From assembly GCA_016706595.1 (NCBI GenBank), contig JADJJH010000001.1, forward strand, positions 744,001-808,000: a stretch of 64,000 nucleotides of DNA. The letters run 5' to 3'. Below, piece by piece: positions 7,639-16,866 of the stretch (positions are counted from its first letter, which is position 1; the number at the start of each line of letters is the position of its first letter). This stretch comes from Bacteroidota bacterium. Its GTDB lineage: Bacteria; Bacteroidota; Bacteroidia; Chitinophagales; Chitinophagaceae. Under the pieces are notes generated by a model that was not told where the DNA came from, made no database searches, and saw only the letters and a list, made by a program, of their open reading frames with translations. The translations under genes were made by a program, and so were the position numbers.

Positions 7639-9036
7639 ATGAATTACAAATGTGTTGCTGAAGCAGATATTGCCTATTTTATTTCTATTCTAGGCGAAAA
7701 AGCAGTTATCCTCGATGTTGAAAGTAAGGCATTGTATGCGCAAGATCGTACAGAGGACTTACATTTTGAGCCAGACCTTGTATTAATTCCAAGCACCCCC
7801 GAACAAATTTCATCGATTCTAAAATATTGTAACGAACAAAAAATTTCCATTACCCCCCGTGGCGCAGGAACAGGATTAAGTGGAGGCGCCCTTCCAGTAA
7901 TGAGAGGGATTGTTTTGAGTACCGAGAAATTGAATAAAATACTTAAGATTGATCATGAAAATTTTCAGGCAATTGTTGAACCGGGTGTAATCAATGAAGT
8001 TTTACAGCAAGAAGTTTTGCAACATGGTTTATTCTATCCGCCTGATCCTGCTAGTAAGGGTTCGTGCTTTTTAGGTGGAAATGTAGCGCATGCAAGTGGT
8101 GGTCCGCGTGCCTTAAAATACGGAACTACGCGTGATTATATTTTAAATCTTGAGGTAGTTTTACCTAGCGGGGAAATAATTTGGACTGGGGCAAATACTT
8201 TAAAATATTCAACAGGATATAATCTTACTCACTTGATAATCGGTAGCGAAGGCACCCTTTGCATCATTACCAAAATTGTATTGAAACTCATAGCCGCACC
8301 TAAAAAAAATATGTTGTTATTGGCATCGTTTGATAGTCCGGAAAAAGCATGTAAAGCTGTAGCCGCTATCTTTATGGCCGGTTGTCATCCCTCAGTTTGC
8401 GAGTTTATCGAACCTGAAGGTTTTAGATTGTCTTCGAATTATACAGGACTCGCATTTGCTATCCCTCAAAATATTGAAGCGTATTTATTGATTGAAGTGG
8501 ATGGAAATGAAGAAGACAGTATTATGCAAGAATGTGAACAGATTTCAGAGGTACTTACCAAATTTGATGTTGTTGATATACTTTTTGCATCAAGCACTGA
8601 ACAAAAAGAATATTTCTGGAAACTTCGCCGAACTATTGGTGAATCAACTAAGCATAATAATGTTTATAAAGAAGAAGATACTGTTGTACCTCGAGGTGAA
8701 TTGCCAAAATTATTTAGTGGGGTTAAAGAAATTGCAACGCGATACAGCATACGTACAATATGTTACGGACATGCAGGCGACGGAAATTTGCATGTGAATA
8801 TTTTGAAAGATGAATTAAGTGAAGATTTTTGGAATCATGAAGTAAAGGAAGCAATTAAAGAAATCTTTTTACTTTGTAAATCTTTAGGTGGAACTATAAG
8901 TGGGGAGCACGGCATTGGCTATGTTCAGAAAGAATTTATGCCACTTGTATTAGATGAAATGAATCTCGAATTGATGCGCAAGATTAAATTGGCATTCGAT
9001 CCGAATCAAATTTTAAATCCGGGTAAAATTTTTTAA
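7639..9036 (+). CDS. FAD-linked D-2-hydroxyacid dehydrogenase (GlcD / D-2-hydroxyglutarate dehydrogenase family)
   Basis: 465 residues. The N-terminal half is the FAD-binding PCMH domain with PRGAGTGLSGGALPV (about 75-90) and GGNVAHASGGPRALKYG. The C-terminal FAD-oxidase domain has CYGHAGDGNLHVNIL (about 375) and GGTISGEHGIGYVQKEF (about 420). Family enzymes oxidise glycolate, D-lactate or D-2-hydroxyglutarate to the oxo acid. No glcE or glcF lies nearby, while serB, serA and serC-like genes follow directly. The context therefore favours recycling of D-2-hydroxyglutarate formed by SerA over glycolate oxidation; that assignment is inference. First gene of the operon. Confidence 0.85.
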   Translation: MNYKCVAEADIAYFISILGEKAVILDVESKALYAQDRTEDLHFEPDLVLIPSTPEQISSILKYCNEQKISITPRGAGTGLSGGALPVMRGIVLSTEKLNKILKIDHENFQAIVEPGVINEVLQQEVLQHGLFYPPDPASKGSCFLGGNVAHASGGPRALKYGTTRDYILNLEVVLPSGEIIWTGANTLKYSTGYNLTHLIIGSEGTLCIITKIVLKLIAAPKKNMLLLASFDSPEKACKAVAAIFMAGCHPSVCEFIEPEGFRLSSNYTGLAFAIPQNIEAYLLIEVDGNEEDSIMQECEQISEVLTKFDVVDILFASSTEQKEYFWKLRRTIGESTKHNNVYKEEDTVVPRGELPKLFSGVKEIATRYSIRTICYGHAGDGNLHVNILKDELSEDFWNHEVKEAIKEIFLLCKSLGGTISGEHGIGYVQKEFMPLVLDEMNLELMRKIKLAFDPNQILNPGKIF

Positions 9037-9693
9037 GTGAAAACAAATTACCTGATAGATTTTGATAGCACCTTTACACAAGTTGAAGCCTTAGATGAAT
9101 TAGCGACAATTGTGTTAAAAAATGTACCTCGTCGTGATACAATAATCGCTGAAATAAATAATATAACCCATTTGGCTATGTTAGGTGAATTAACTTTTGA
9201 TAAAGCACTTTCGATGCGATTGGATCTACTTTCTATCACACAAAAAGATATTCAAGAGTTGGTTGACATATTACATACAAAAGTTTCTCATTCATTCATT
9301 AAAAATGTAAACTGGTTACAAATTCATGCTAAAGATATTTACATCATTTCAGGAGGATTTAAGGAATTTATTATTCCGGTGGTGAGTAAATTTGGGTTAC
9401 ATGAAAACCAAGTTTATGCAAATGATTTTGTATTGAATGATACCGGAAATGTGATTGGTTTTAATACTGATAATTTACTTTCGCAAGCACAAGGAAAAGT
9501 AAAATTGGTAAAGCAATTACAATTAGAAGGTCGTGTAATAATTATTGGTGATGGCTATACAGATTATGAAATTAAATTAGCCGGACTAGCCGAAATATTT
9601 TATTTGTACACCGAAAATATTTGTCGTGATAAATTAATTGATAAAGCTGATGGTGTAGTGAATAGTCTTGATGAAATAATAAATAATGAATAA
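9037..9693 (+). CDS. serB: SerB-like phosphoserine phosphatase (HAD superfamily)
   Basis: 218 residues starting at a GTG that directly abuts the TAA of the preceding gene. HAD motifs are present: DFDST near residue 8 (nucleophile Asp), IISGGF (about 105) and GDGYTDYE (about 170). The hydrolysis of 3-phosphoserine to serine is the last step of serine synthesis. In some Bacteroidota this domain is, to my knowledge, fused to the N terminus of SerA; here it is a separate gene whose stop overlaps the serA start (TAATG). The context makes phosphoserine the most likely substrate. Confidence 0.85.
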   Translation: MKTNYLIDFDSTFTQVEALDELATIVLKNVPRRDTIIAEINNITHLAMLGELTFDKALSMRLDLLSITQKDIQELVDILHTKVSHSFIKNVNWLQIHAKDIYIISGGFKEFIIPVVSKFGLHENQVYANDFVLNDTGNVIGFNTDNLLSQAQGKVKLVKQLQLEGRVIIIGDGYTDYEIKLAGLAEIFYLYTENICRDKLIDKADGVVNSLDEIINNE

Positions 9694-10922
9694 TGACAAC
9701 AAACGCTTCCTATCCAAAGCATAAAATAAAAGTATTATTACTCGAGAATATCCATGCGAAAGCCATAGATATTTTTGATCATGAAGGATTTCAGATCGAA
9801 ACGATTTCGGAGGCATTAGATGAACATGAGTTAATTGAGAAAGTAAAAGATATTCATATTTTAGGTATTCGTTCTAAGACTCAGATAACAGAAAAAGTAC
9901 TTCGACATGCAAATAAATTATTATGCATAGGCACCTTTTGCATAGGCACTAATCAAATAGCATTACATGCTTGTGCGCAAAAAGGAATTATAGTTTTTAA
10001 TGCCCCCTACTCTAACACACGCTCGGTAGTTGAGTTAGCGGTAGGTGAGATGATAATGCTAATGCGCAACATCTTTACGAAAAGTCAAAAGATGCACATT
10101 GGCAAATGGGATAAATCGGCAAAGAATAGCGTTGAAATTCGAGGCAAAAAATTAGGCATAATAGGTTATGGAAACATTGGTTCCCAATTCTCGGTAATTG
10201 CTGAGGCTTTAGGTATGCATGTCTATTTTTATGATATCAGCGATAAATTAGCTTTAGGCAATGCGCACAAATGCAAATCGCTTGAGGAATTATTATCAAC
10301 TTGCGATGTAGTGAGTTTACACGTTGATGGAAGATTAAGTAACTCTAAATTAATTGGTGAGCGAGAATTTAAGTTGATGAAAGATAATGTAATTTTCATG
10401 AATTTGTCTCGTGGACATGTTACTGATATTGAGGCTTTAGAAGTGGCTATCAAAAGTGGTAAGGTATGGGGGTGTTCGATTGATGTTTTTCCCGAAGAAC
10501 CTAAATCAAATGATGAGGAATTTGTGAGTGCTTTGCGCAATTTACCCAATACAATTCTCACACCACATATTGGAGGCAGTACCGAAGAGGCGCAAGCTAA
10601 TATTGGCGATTTTGTAGCTACTAAAATTCAACAATTCATAAATAAAGGTGATACCTATGGAGCTGTAAATTTTCCGGAAGTCCAATTACCAAGTTTTGAG
10701 CAATCACACAGGCTATTACATATACATGAAAATGTACCAGGTATTTTAGCTAAAATAAATGCCATCTACGCCAATAATAATATTAATATACAAGCGCAAT
10801 ATTTAAAAACAAAAGATGACATAGGTTATGTGATAACCGATATTTCTACCGATTACAAGACTGACATTTTAAATGAGATTAAGAATATCGATCATACGAT
10901 TCGTTTCAGAATATTATATTAA
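9693..10922 (+). CDS. serA: D-3-phosphoglycerate dehydrogenase (SerA) with C-terminal ACT domain
   Basis: 409 residues, close to the 410 of E. coli SerA. The NAD-binding motif is GIIGYGNIGSQF (about 152-163). The 2-hydroxyacid dehydrogenase signatures NLSRGHVTD and LTPHIGGSTEEAQ (catalytic His, about 291) are intact. The last 75 residues form an ACT domain (HENVPGILAKINAIYANNNI) that typically binds serine for feedback inhibition. It oxidises 3-phosphoglycerate to 3-phosphohydroxypyruvate; the E. coli enzyme also reduces 2-oxoglutarate. It starts by a TAATG overlap with serB and is followed after 27 bp by the aminotransferase. Confidence 0.93.
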   Translation: MTTNASYPKHKIKVLLLENIHAKAIDIFDHEGFQIETISEALDEHELIEKVKDIHILGIRSKTQITEKVLRHANKLLCIGTFCIGTNQIALHACAQKGIIVFNAPYSNTRSVVELAVGEMIMLMRNIFTKSQKMHIGKWDKSAKNSVEIRGKKLGIIGYGNIGSQFSVIAEALGMHVYFYDISDKLALGNAHKCKSLEELLSTCDVVSLHVDGRLSNSKLIGEREFKLMKDNVIFMNLSRGHVTDIEALEVAIKSGKVWGCSIDVFPEEPKSNDEEFVSALRNLPNTILTPHIGGSTEEAQANIGDFVATKIQQFINKGDTYGAVNFPEVQLPSFEQSHRLLHIHENVPGILAKINAIYANNNINIQAQYLKTKDDIGYVITDISTDYKTDILNEIKNIDHTIRFRILY

Positions 10923-10949
10923 CATGTCATCAGCCTATAACTTTACCGC

Positions 10950-12017
10950 ATGAGTTTAATTTATTTTACCCCGGGCCCTTCAGAACTTTATCCGAGTTAT
11001 CGTAAGCATTTGCTAATGGCAATGGATTTACAATTAGGAAGTATTAATCATCGATCGGATAGCTTTCGAAAAATTTACAAATACACAGATGAACAGTTAC
11101 GTCTGTTAATGAATATTCCGGATACACATCAAATTTATTTTGCTGCATCAGCAACCGAAATTTGGGAAAAGCTCATTTCAAATTGTGTTGAACTAGAATC
11201 GTTTCATTTAACGAATGGAAGTTTCTCGAATAAATTTTTTGATTTTGCAAAGCTTTTAAAAAAATCACCAAAGCAATATCAAGTTGCAGAAGGAGAAGGT
11301 TTTGATGTACATTCGATTGAGATCCCTGAAAGTAGTGAACTGATTTGCACCACATTAAATGAAACGTCTACCGGTGTGCGGATGTTAGAAAACGATTTGA
11401 AATTTTTAAAGCAGAAGTATCCTCAAAAATTACTTTGTTCAGATCTGGTATCCATAGCACCTTATGCGAATATTGATTTTTCTGTTGTTGATAGTGTATT
11501 CTTTTCCGTTCAAAAAGCATTTGGTATGCCACCGGGTTTAGGCGTATGGATTGCGAATAAAGCTTGTTTAGATAAATCGTCACAATTGCACGCAAAGAAT
11601 ATTCATATCGGGGCTCATCATACACTACAAAGTTTTTATACTAATTATTTAAAATTCGAAACGCCATCTACGCCAAATGTAATGGCCATTTATATACTAG
11701 GAAAAATAGCTGCCGATATGAATCAATATGGTATTCAACAAATTCGAGACGATATCCACAAGAAATCTGATTTGATTTATTCATTTGCAGAAGGTCATCC
11801 CGACTTCCATCCATTTGTTCGTTTGACGGAACATCGTTCACATACTGTTGCTGTTTTAAACACTATTCATCCAGCCAAACAAACGATAGAAAAGTTACAA
11901 GAAAAAGGTTTTATGATAGGCAGTGGATATGGTGTAAATAAGCACAATCAGATCCGAATTGCTAATTTCCCGTCAACCTCATTTGTCGATCTACAAAAGA
12001 TGTTACATGGTTTATGA
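10950..12017 (+). CDS. SerC-like class V aminotransferase
   Basis: 355 residues starting YFTPGPSELYPSYRKHL, a class V aminotransferase opening. The PLP lysine is in SVQKAFGMPPGLGVW (about 187), resembling phosphoserine aminotransferase and alanine-glyoxylate aminotransferase. TTLNETSTGVRM (about 130-142) is the substrate/PLP-contact region. It follows serA by 27 bp, so phosphoserine aminotransferase (3-phosphohydroxypyruvate + glutamate to phosphoserine + 2-oxoglutarate) is the expected role and would complete the pathway. The sequence is diverged from E. coli SerC, so the symbol is left blank. Confidence 0.8.
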   Translation: MSLIYFTPGPSELYPSYRKHLLMAMDLQLGSINHRSDSFRKIYKYTDEQLRLLMNIPDTHQIYFAASATEIWEKLISNCVELESFHLTNGSFSNKFFDFAKLLKKSPKQYQVAEGEGFDVHSIEIPESSELICTTLNETSTGVRMLENDLKFLKQKYPQKLLCSDLVSIAPYANIDFSVVDSVFFSVQKAFGMPPGLGVWIANKACLDKSSQLHAKNIHIGAHHTLQSFYTNYLKFETPSTPNVMAIYILGKIAADMNQYGIQQIRDDIHKKSDLIYSFAEGHPDFHPFVRLTEHRSHTVAVLNTIHPAKQTIEKLQEKGFMIGSGYGVNKHNQIRIANFPSTSFVDLQKMLHGL

Positions 12018-12021
12018 CCTA

Positions 12022-12090
12022 AAACGACGTGTTTATGAATTAAGTGTCGTTTGGCTTTGATAACAAGGTATCTGCAATTACCTTTATTTT
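12022..12090 (+). terminator. Two small hairpins after the serine operon, possible weak terminator
   Basis: AAACGAC (12022-12028) pairs with GTCGTTT (12046-12052). AAGGTA (12065-12070) pairs with TACCTT (12079-12084) and is followed by TATTTT. Both lie between the aminotransferase stop and the next gene. The stems are short, so termination is only a suggestion. Confidence 0.35.
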
Positions 12091-12115
12091 CTATTCTTCA
12101 CCGTAAAGTAATTTT

Positions 12116-13168
12116 ATGAAACAGATTTCTCTTTATGTATTAGCGTTCGTATTCATTGCATTTAATATCCAAGCACAAACCACTTATCCGAGTGGAGTTC
12201 CAGGATGTATTGCTCGTTGGACATTCGACACAACCGATGTAGCTTGGTTAGATACCTTACCCGATATGAGTGCTAACAATAATCATGGCTCGGTAACAAA
12301 TATCGCATCGGTACCCGGATTTCGTAATAAGCCCCATTCAGCAGGCAGTTTTGATGGCGCTACAAGTTTTGCAAAAGTGATGCATAGTTCTATGTTGAGC
12401 CCGAGTTCCTTGTCAATAATAACTTTATTGAAATTTAATGGATTTTATTCAGGCAATTGCCAAGGAAATAATATTGTATATAAAGGATTCGACTATAGTG
12501 GAAATTGTGATTGGGCATTTTATGTTGCAGATGGCGATTTATGCAGCCAATTTACACCTACAATTGAAAAACCACATTTTCAAACTAGTAATATACCACC
12601 AACAAGTACAATACCGACTGGTAATTTTATTGATACCAATAAATGGTATTTCATTGCAACTACATATAATGGATCCACTATAAATTATTATCAAATTATC
12701 ATGGATACAACAAATAAGGCATATAACATAATGCCTAACTACACATTTACTTATCCTTCAACTATTGGAACTACTACCAACAATTTATTTATAGGAGCAA
12801 CACAGAACCCGCCTTTTAAATATTTCCTTAACGGCGCAATGGATGAATTAGTTTTATTCAATAAATATCTAAGTAATACAGATATCCAATCAATTTATGA
12901 CTATTTGTATGGTTGGGTAACTGGAATAGAAAACAATAATGTTAATAGTAATTTGATTTCAATAACATCTTTAAATCAAAACATATCAGTTATCTCAAAC
13001 TCACATTCCATTAAGTCTGTGGAATTAATAGATTTAGCTGGTAAAGTAATAGGGAAACATAACTCAAATTTTAAGGATATTAAAATTGCAAACTATTCAG
13101 GAATATTGATTGTCAAAGTGAATTTAATTAATGGTGAAGTTTATAACCAAAAAATATTTATTAGATAA
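12116..13168 (+). CDS. Secreted LamG/concanavalin-like protein with T9SS sorting domain
   Basis: 350 residues. A signal peptide (MKQISLYVLAFVFIAFNIQA) is followed by a LamG-type jelly-roll: WTFDTTDV, then AGSFDGATSFAKV, NKWYFIATTYNGSTINYY, FLNGAMDELVLFNKYLS and DIQSIYDYL. The last 75 residues (VELIDLAGKVIGKHN to NQKIFIR) look like a type A T9SS C-terminal domain, though the usual YPNP start is eroded. It probably binds carbohydrate at the surface. The stop is 31 bp before the methyltransferase ATG, in the same direction as the sensor kinase beyond. Confidence 0.75.
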   Translation: MKQISLYVLAFVFIAFNIQAQTTYPSGVPGCIARWTFDTTDVAWLDTLPDMSANNNHGSVTNIASVPGFRNKPHSAGSFDGATSFAKVMHSSMLSPSSLSIITLLKFNGFYSGNCQGNNIVYKGFDYSGNCDWAFYVADGDLCSQFTPTIEKPHFQTSNIPPTSTIPTGNFIDTNKWYFIATTYNGSTINYYQIIMDTTNKAYNIMPNYTFTYPSTIGTTTNNLFIGATQNPPFKYFLNGAMDELVLFNKYLSNTDIQSIYDYLYGWVTGIENNNVNSNLISITSLNQNISVISNSHSIKSVELIDLAGKVIGKHNSNFKDIKIANYSGILIVKVNLINGEVYNQKIFIR

Positions 13169-13199
13169 TTATATATTAAATGCCAATAAAGTTTTAAAA

Positions 13200-13862
13200 A
13201 TGAATAACTTCTACAGAACTATAAAGAAAACAATTAACACCAAATTCCAATATATATGTAAAGTAATAACTGAGGATAAATTTAATTTGTTGGATGTTGG
13301 TGCTGGTAATCAATCAGCGTCAAAAACGAAAGCTGTTTTCCCAAATTGCCAATATTATGGATTAGATATAGATAAGAATACAAATTATAACAATAATGAT
13401 TTTAATCTAATGGAAAATTTTTATGAATTGGATTTGACTAAATTGGATTATCAAATAATTCCCGATAATTTTTTTGATTATATAAATATGGCACATGTTA
13501 TTGAGCATTTACATAATGGAGATTTGGTAATTCCATTACTTTTAGAAAAGCTAAAAAGTAACGGTTACTTCTATATTGAATATCCTGGTAAGAAGAGTTT
13601 AAACTTGCCTTCCATGCACGGCACCTTAAATTTTTATGATGACCCTACTCATGTGAGACTTTACTCAATCAATGAACTCAGCAAAATATTTCAAAGTCAT
13701 AATTGTTCAATAATCAGTTTTGGTGTAAGAAGAAACTGGTATTATATATTACTAATGCCATTTAGAGTAATCCATGCTTTAATCTTCACAGGGAAATTAA
13801 GAGGCAATTTATTTTGGGATATTTTTGGTTTTGCCGAGTACTTATTTATCAAGAAGTTGTAA
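13200..13862 (+). CDS. Class I SAM-dependent methyltransferase
   Basis: 220 residues from the ATG at 13200; the longer frame would overlap the LamG gene. Motif I is LLDVGAGNQSASKTK (about 31-45), the acidic loop is YYGLDID (about 52-58), and AHVIEHLHNG (about 97-106) is a post-motif typical of Methyltransf_23/ubiE-like small-molecule methyltransferases. The C terminus is hydrophobic (YYILLMPFRVIHALIFTG) and may touch the membrane. Substrate unknown. The base composition is more AT-rich than most neighbours, as in the kinase that follows 8 bp later. Confidence 0.75.
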   Translation: MNNFYRTIKKTINTKFQYICKVITEDKFNLLDVGAGNQSASKTKAVFPNCQYYGLDIDKNTNYNNNDFNLMENFYELDLTKLDYQIIPDNFFDYINMAHVIEHLHNGDLVIPLLLEKLKSNGYFYIEYPGKKSLNLPSMHGTLNFYDDPTHVRLYSINELSKIFQSHNCSIISFGVRRNWYYILLMPFRVIHALIFTGKLRGNLFWDIFGFAEYLFIKKL

Positions 13863-13870
13863 TATAAAGG

Positions 13871-16738
13871 ATGTCTAAATTCTTGACAATTCTCTTTTTA
13901 ATTTCGACTTCATCTGTTGAAAGTTACTCTCAAAAATGGCAATTTCCGTATTCAAATTTCACAAAAATAGATGGATTCCCGAGCAATACGACATATACCT
14001 CCATCTTTGATTTAAAAGGGAATTTATGGGTTGGGACTGATGCAGGTTTAGTACGATTTAATGGAAATAGATTGGCGACGTTTAACACAAGTAACGGTCT
14101 GCCGAATGATGAAGTTTTTGAATTGTTTTGTGATTCTAAAAATAGAATTTGGGCTACAACTATGGGGGCACAAATTAGTTATGTTAACCATAATGTTGTT
14201 CACAACATGGTTAATGATGCCACCTTAGCTAAAATTCAAATCTCTAAAAAAGTCATTGATGTTTTTGAAGACAATAGGAGTAGAATTTGGGTAATTGGTT
14301 TTCCGTTTACAATCAATATCATAGATAATGAGAAAGTAGAAACAATTATTATTCCTGATTCAAATATTTGCTATGGAACATTAAAGAGGAATGACAAAAT
14401 CCTTTTTATTACAAATAGGAACACTTATGAATACAATTATGATAATAATCAGATTTCAAAATATGATTTTAAGAACCAAACATTTATTAATGGAATTCAA
14501 ATCGTTGGGAATGATGTATATGCTTTAAAAGAAGATCAAACTATTATTAAAAGGAACATCAATTCAATAATAGAAAGTCAATTCAATTCAAAGGTTCACT
14601 ATTGGACATTACATTCAACCAAAAAGAACCTTTGGCAACTTTCTAGTAATGGAATAAAATTAATTGAGTACAAAAATTTAAATAAATCACAGTTATTCTT
14701 AGAAAACTTTTCTGTATCAAACTATACATCGGATTCAAATAATCACTCGTGGGTAACAACCTTAAATAATGGAATATTTAATCTTAGTTCATATTCTATC
14801 AAAAACTTTACACCTACCTCAAATGCTGCATTAAATTCTATACATGCGGTATTAGTAAATAATGACAAAATCTTTATTGGAAATAACAATGGGCAAATCA
14901 CAATTCTTAATAAAAAGACAAAAGAATTAATTAACCAGATTGTAATTAATGAAAACTCAATGTTGAGTTTTAGGATTTTGAAATTAATTTATAGTAATTC
15001 AAAATTATATGCTTGTACTGATATAGGCACTTTTTTGTTTGACAATATCTTTAAGAAGCCAAAACTAATTACAGGAAGACTGGCTTGCAAAGACATTTAT
15101 ATAGTCGATCCGAATTTCCTTATTTTAACGAACATTGGATTTTTATACTTAGATAAAAATCTTCAAGATGTTTCTAGTACAATCATCAACGACCGATTTT
15201 ACTCTTTCTGCGAATACAAGAATCAAAAAATATTTGGCTCCGAAAATGCACTTTACTATGAAGATGAAAAACTAAAAAAATATCAACTAAATCAACCCTT
15301 CAATTATAAAATCATGGATTTGGTTGCAGTTGATTCATTACTTATGGCTGCTACTACCGAAAAAGGTGTATTCATAATTCATGATCATAAGATTATTAAA
15401 AATATTAATCTTAAAACCGGGCTCAACAGTAATAATTGCTCGAAAATTATCCCTTATCACGGCTCCATTTTTATTGCTACCAACAATGGTATTAGTCGAT
15501 ACAATCTTAAAAATGATACTTATTATAAAATTATGGAAAGCGACGGACTTGCCTCTAATAATGTGCAAGATCTAACACTTTATGAAGATACTTTGTACGC
15601 TGCCACAGACAACGGACTCTCAGTAATTCCAATTGCAAACCTACCCAACAAAAGTCCATTCTCGTTTTTTCTGAGTCCTGTTATAAGTCAAAAGGATACA
15701 CTTTGGGATAATGTAACTGACGTAAACACAAGAAGTGACAAATTCATCCAACTTACGTTAAACGCAGTTTCGTTAGGCGTTAAAGGCGCAGTTAGATATT
15801 ACTATAGAATTTGTGAACGAGATAGCAATTTCAAAATCACCCTCGACCCTTCACTCGAAATAAACATTCAAGAACCCGGTGTCTACACTTTCGAAGCATA
15901 TAGCATGGATGTCAATGATGATAAAAGCATAACAGCTATTATGCGCATTCACGTAGTACCGTATTGGTGGCAAACCCTTTTATTCAAAATTTCATGCGTT
16001 CTTGCTGCCCTATCAGTGCTTATCATCGCTGCGCGGATCTTGATTATTCGCGTTCGAAAAAAAGAACAAGAACGACTAGCTCTCAACGATAGAATTCAAA
16101 AGCTTGAACTCGATGCTTGGAAATCCAATATCAATCCACACTTTTTATTTAATTCAATTAATACCATGCAATCGCTGTATAGTAGTAATCAATTCGAAAT
16201 GGCAAATCAATTCATTGCAAACTTCTCGAGAGTATTACGAAAAACGATAGACCATTCAGATAAATTAATGAATACTATATCTGAAGAAATTGCGTATTTG
16301 GATAATTACCTGGCTTTAGAAAAAATTAAAAAAGGAAATAAACTTTTCTATAGTTTACAAACTACCGAACCGGAAATTTTGCAATATTTAATCCCTTCAC
16401 TTTTGCTTCAACCTATCATTGAAAACTCAGTAAAACATGGTATTCAACATAGTAAAAAGGGTACGATAAATGTTGTCTTTTCACTTCAGAATGATCACAT
16501 CATTTGTACGGTAAGTGATAATGGTTTGGGCTTACCTGAAAATTTTACTATTAATCCTAATTCAAAAGGACTTAAACTTGTAAAAGATAAAATACGTATC
16601 GTCGAGAATGTTACTCAAAAAGTCATCACATTTACGATGGCGAATCATTACAGTGTTGACGGAAAACGAAACGGTACCATTACCACTTTTGTAATGCCAG
16701 TGTTTGAATCAAGATTTAATATTGCCTTTACAAATTAA
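13871..16738 (+). CDS. Two-component-regulator-propeller sensor histidine kinase (LytS-like kinase domain)
   Basis: 955 residues. A signal peptide is followed by about 600 residues of beta-propeller repeats of the type KGNLWVGTDAGLVRFNGN and DSKNRIWATT. A Y_Y_Y-like Ig domain follows (about 620-695), then one membrane span (about 702-724), a short coiled coil, and a His_kinase domain with the phospho-acceptor box NPHFLFNSINT (about 755), N-box LQPIIENSVKHGI (about 847) and DNGLGLP. Such kinases sense periplasmic ligands, often glycans, and signal to LytTR regulators. No response regulator is in the window, so it is an orphan here. Confidence 0.88.
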   Translation: MSKFLTILFLISTSSVESYSQKWQFPYSNFTKIDGFPSNTTYTSIFDLKGNLWVGTDAGLVRFNGNRLATFNTSNGLPNDEVFELFCDSKNRIWATTMGAQISYVNHNVVHNMVNDATLAKIQISKKVIDVFEDNRSRIWVIGFPFTINIIDNEKVETIIIPDSNICYGTLKRNDKILFITNRNTYEYNYDNNQISKYDFKNQTFINGIQIVGNDVYALKEDQTIIKRNINSIIESQFNSKVHYWTLHSTKKNLWQLSSNGIKLIEYKNLNKSQLFLENFSVSNYTSDSNNHSWVTTLNNGIFNLSSYSIKNFTPTSNAALNSIHAVLVNNDKIFIGNNNGQITILNKKTKELINQIVINENSMLSFRILKLIYSNSKLYACTDIGTFLFDNIFKKPKLITGRLACKDIYIVDPNFLILTNIGFLYLDKNLQDVSSTIINDRFYSFCEYKNQKIFGSENALYYEDEKLKKYQLNQPFNYKIMDLVAVDSLLMAATTEKGVFIIHDHKIIKNINLKTGLNSNNCSKIIPYHGSIFIATNNGISRYNLKNDTYYKIMESDGLASNNVQDLTLYEDTLYAATDNGLSVIPIANLPNKSPFSFFLSPVISQKDTLWDNVTDVNTRSDKFIQLTLNAVSLGVKGAVRYYYRICERDSNFKITLDPSLEINIQEPGVYTFEAYSMDVNDDKSITAIMRIHVVPYWWQTLLFKISCVLAALSVLIIAARILIIRVRKKEQERLALNDRIQKLELDAWKSNINPHFLFNSINTMQSLYSSNQFEMANQFIANFSRVLRKTIDHSDKLMNTISEEIAYLDNYLALEKIKKGNKLFYSLQTTEPEILQYLIPSLLLQPIIENSVKHGIQHSKKGTINVVFSLQNDHIICTVSDNGLGLPENFTINPNSKGLKLVKDKIRIVENVTQKVITFTMANHYSVDGKRNGTITTFVMPVFESRFNIAFTN

Positions 16739-16866
16739 ATCATTTTATCTTAGGTAAAATACTATCTCAACTTCTCAATCTATCACTCATGTTTACATAT
16801 GGACTAGGTAAACATTAAAAAAAAAACAAACTATTCATTAAACAAATTGTTTGATGCTTTGAACCA

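Noticed and set aside
7639..9036. Glycolate oxidase subunit GlcD
   Set aside because: No glcE or glcF nearby; the serine-operon context fits another D-2-hydroxyacid better.
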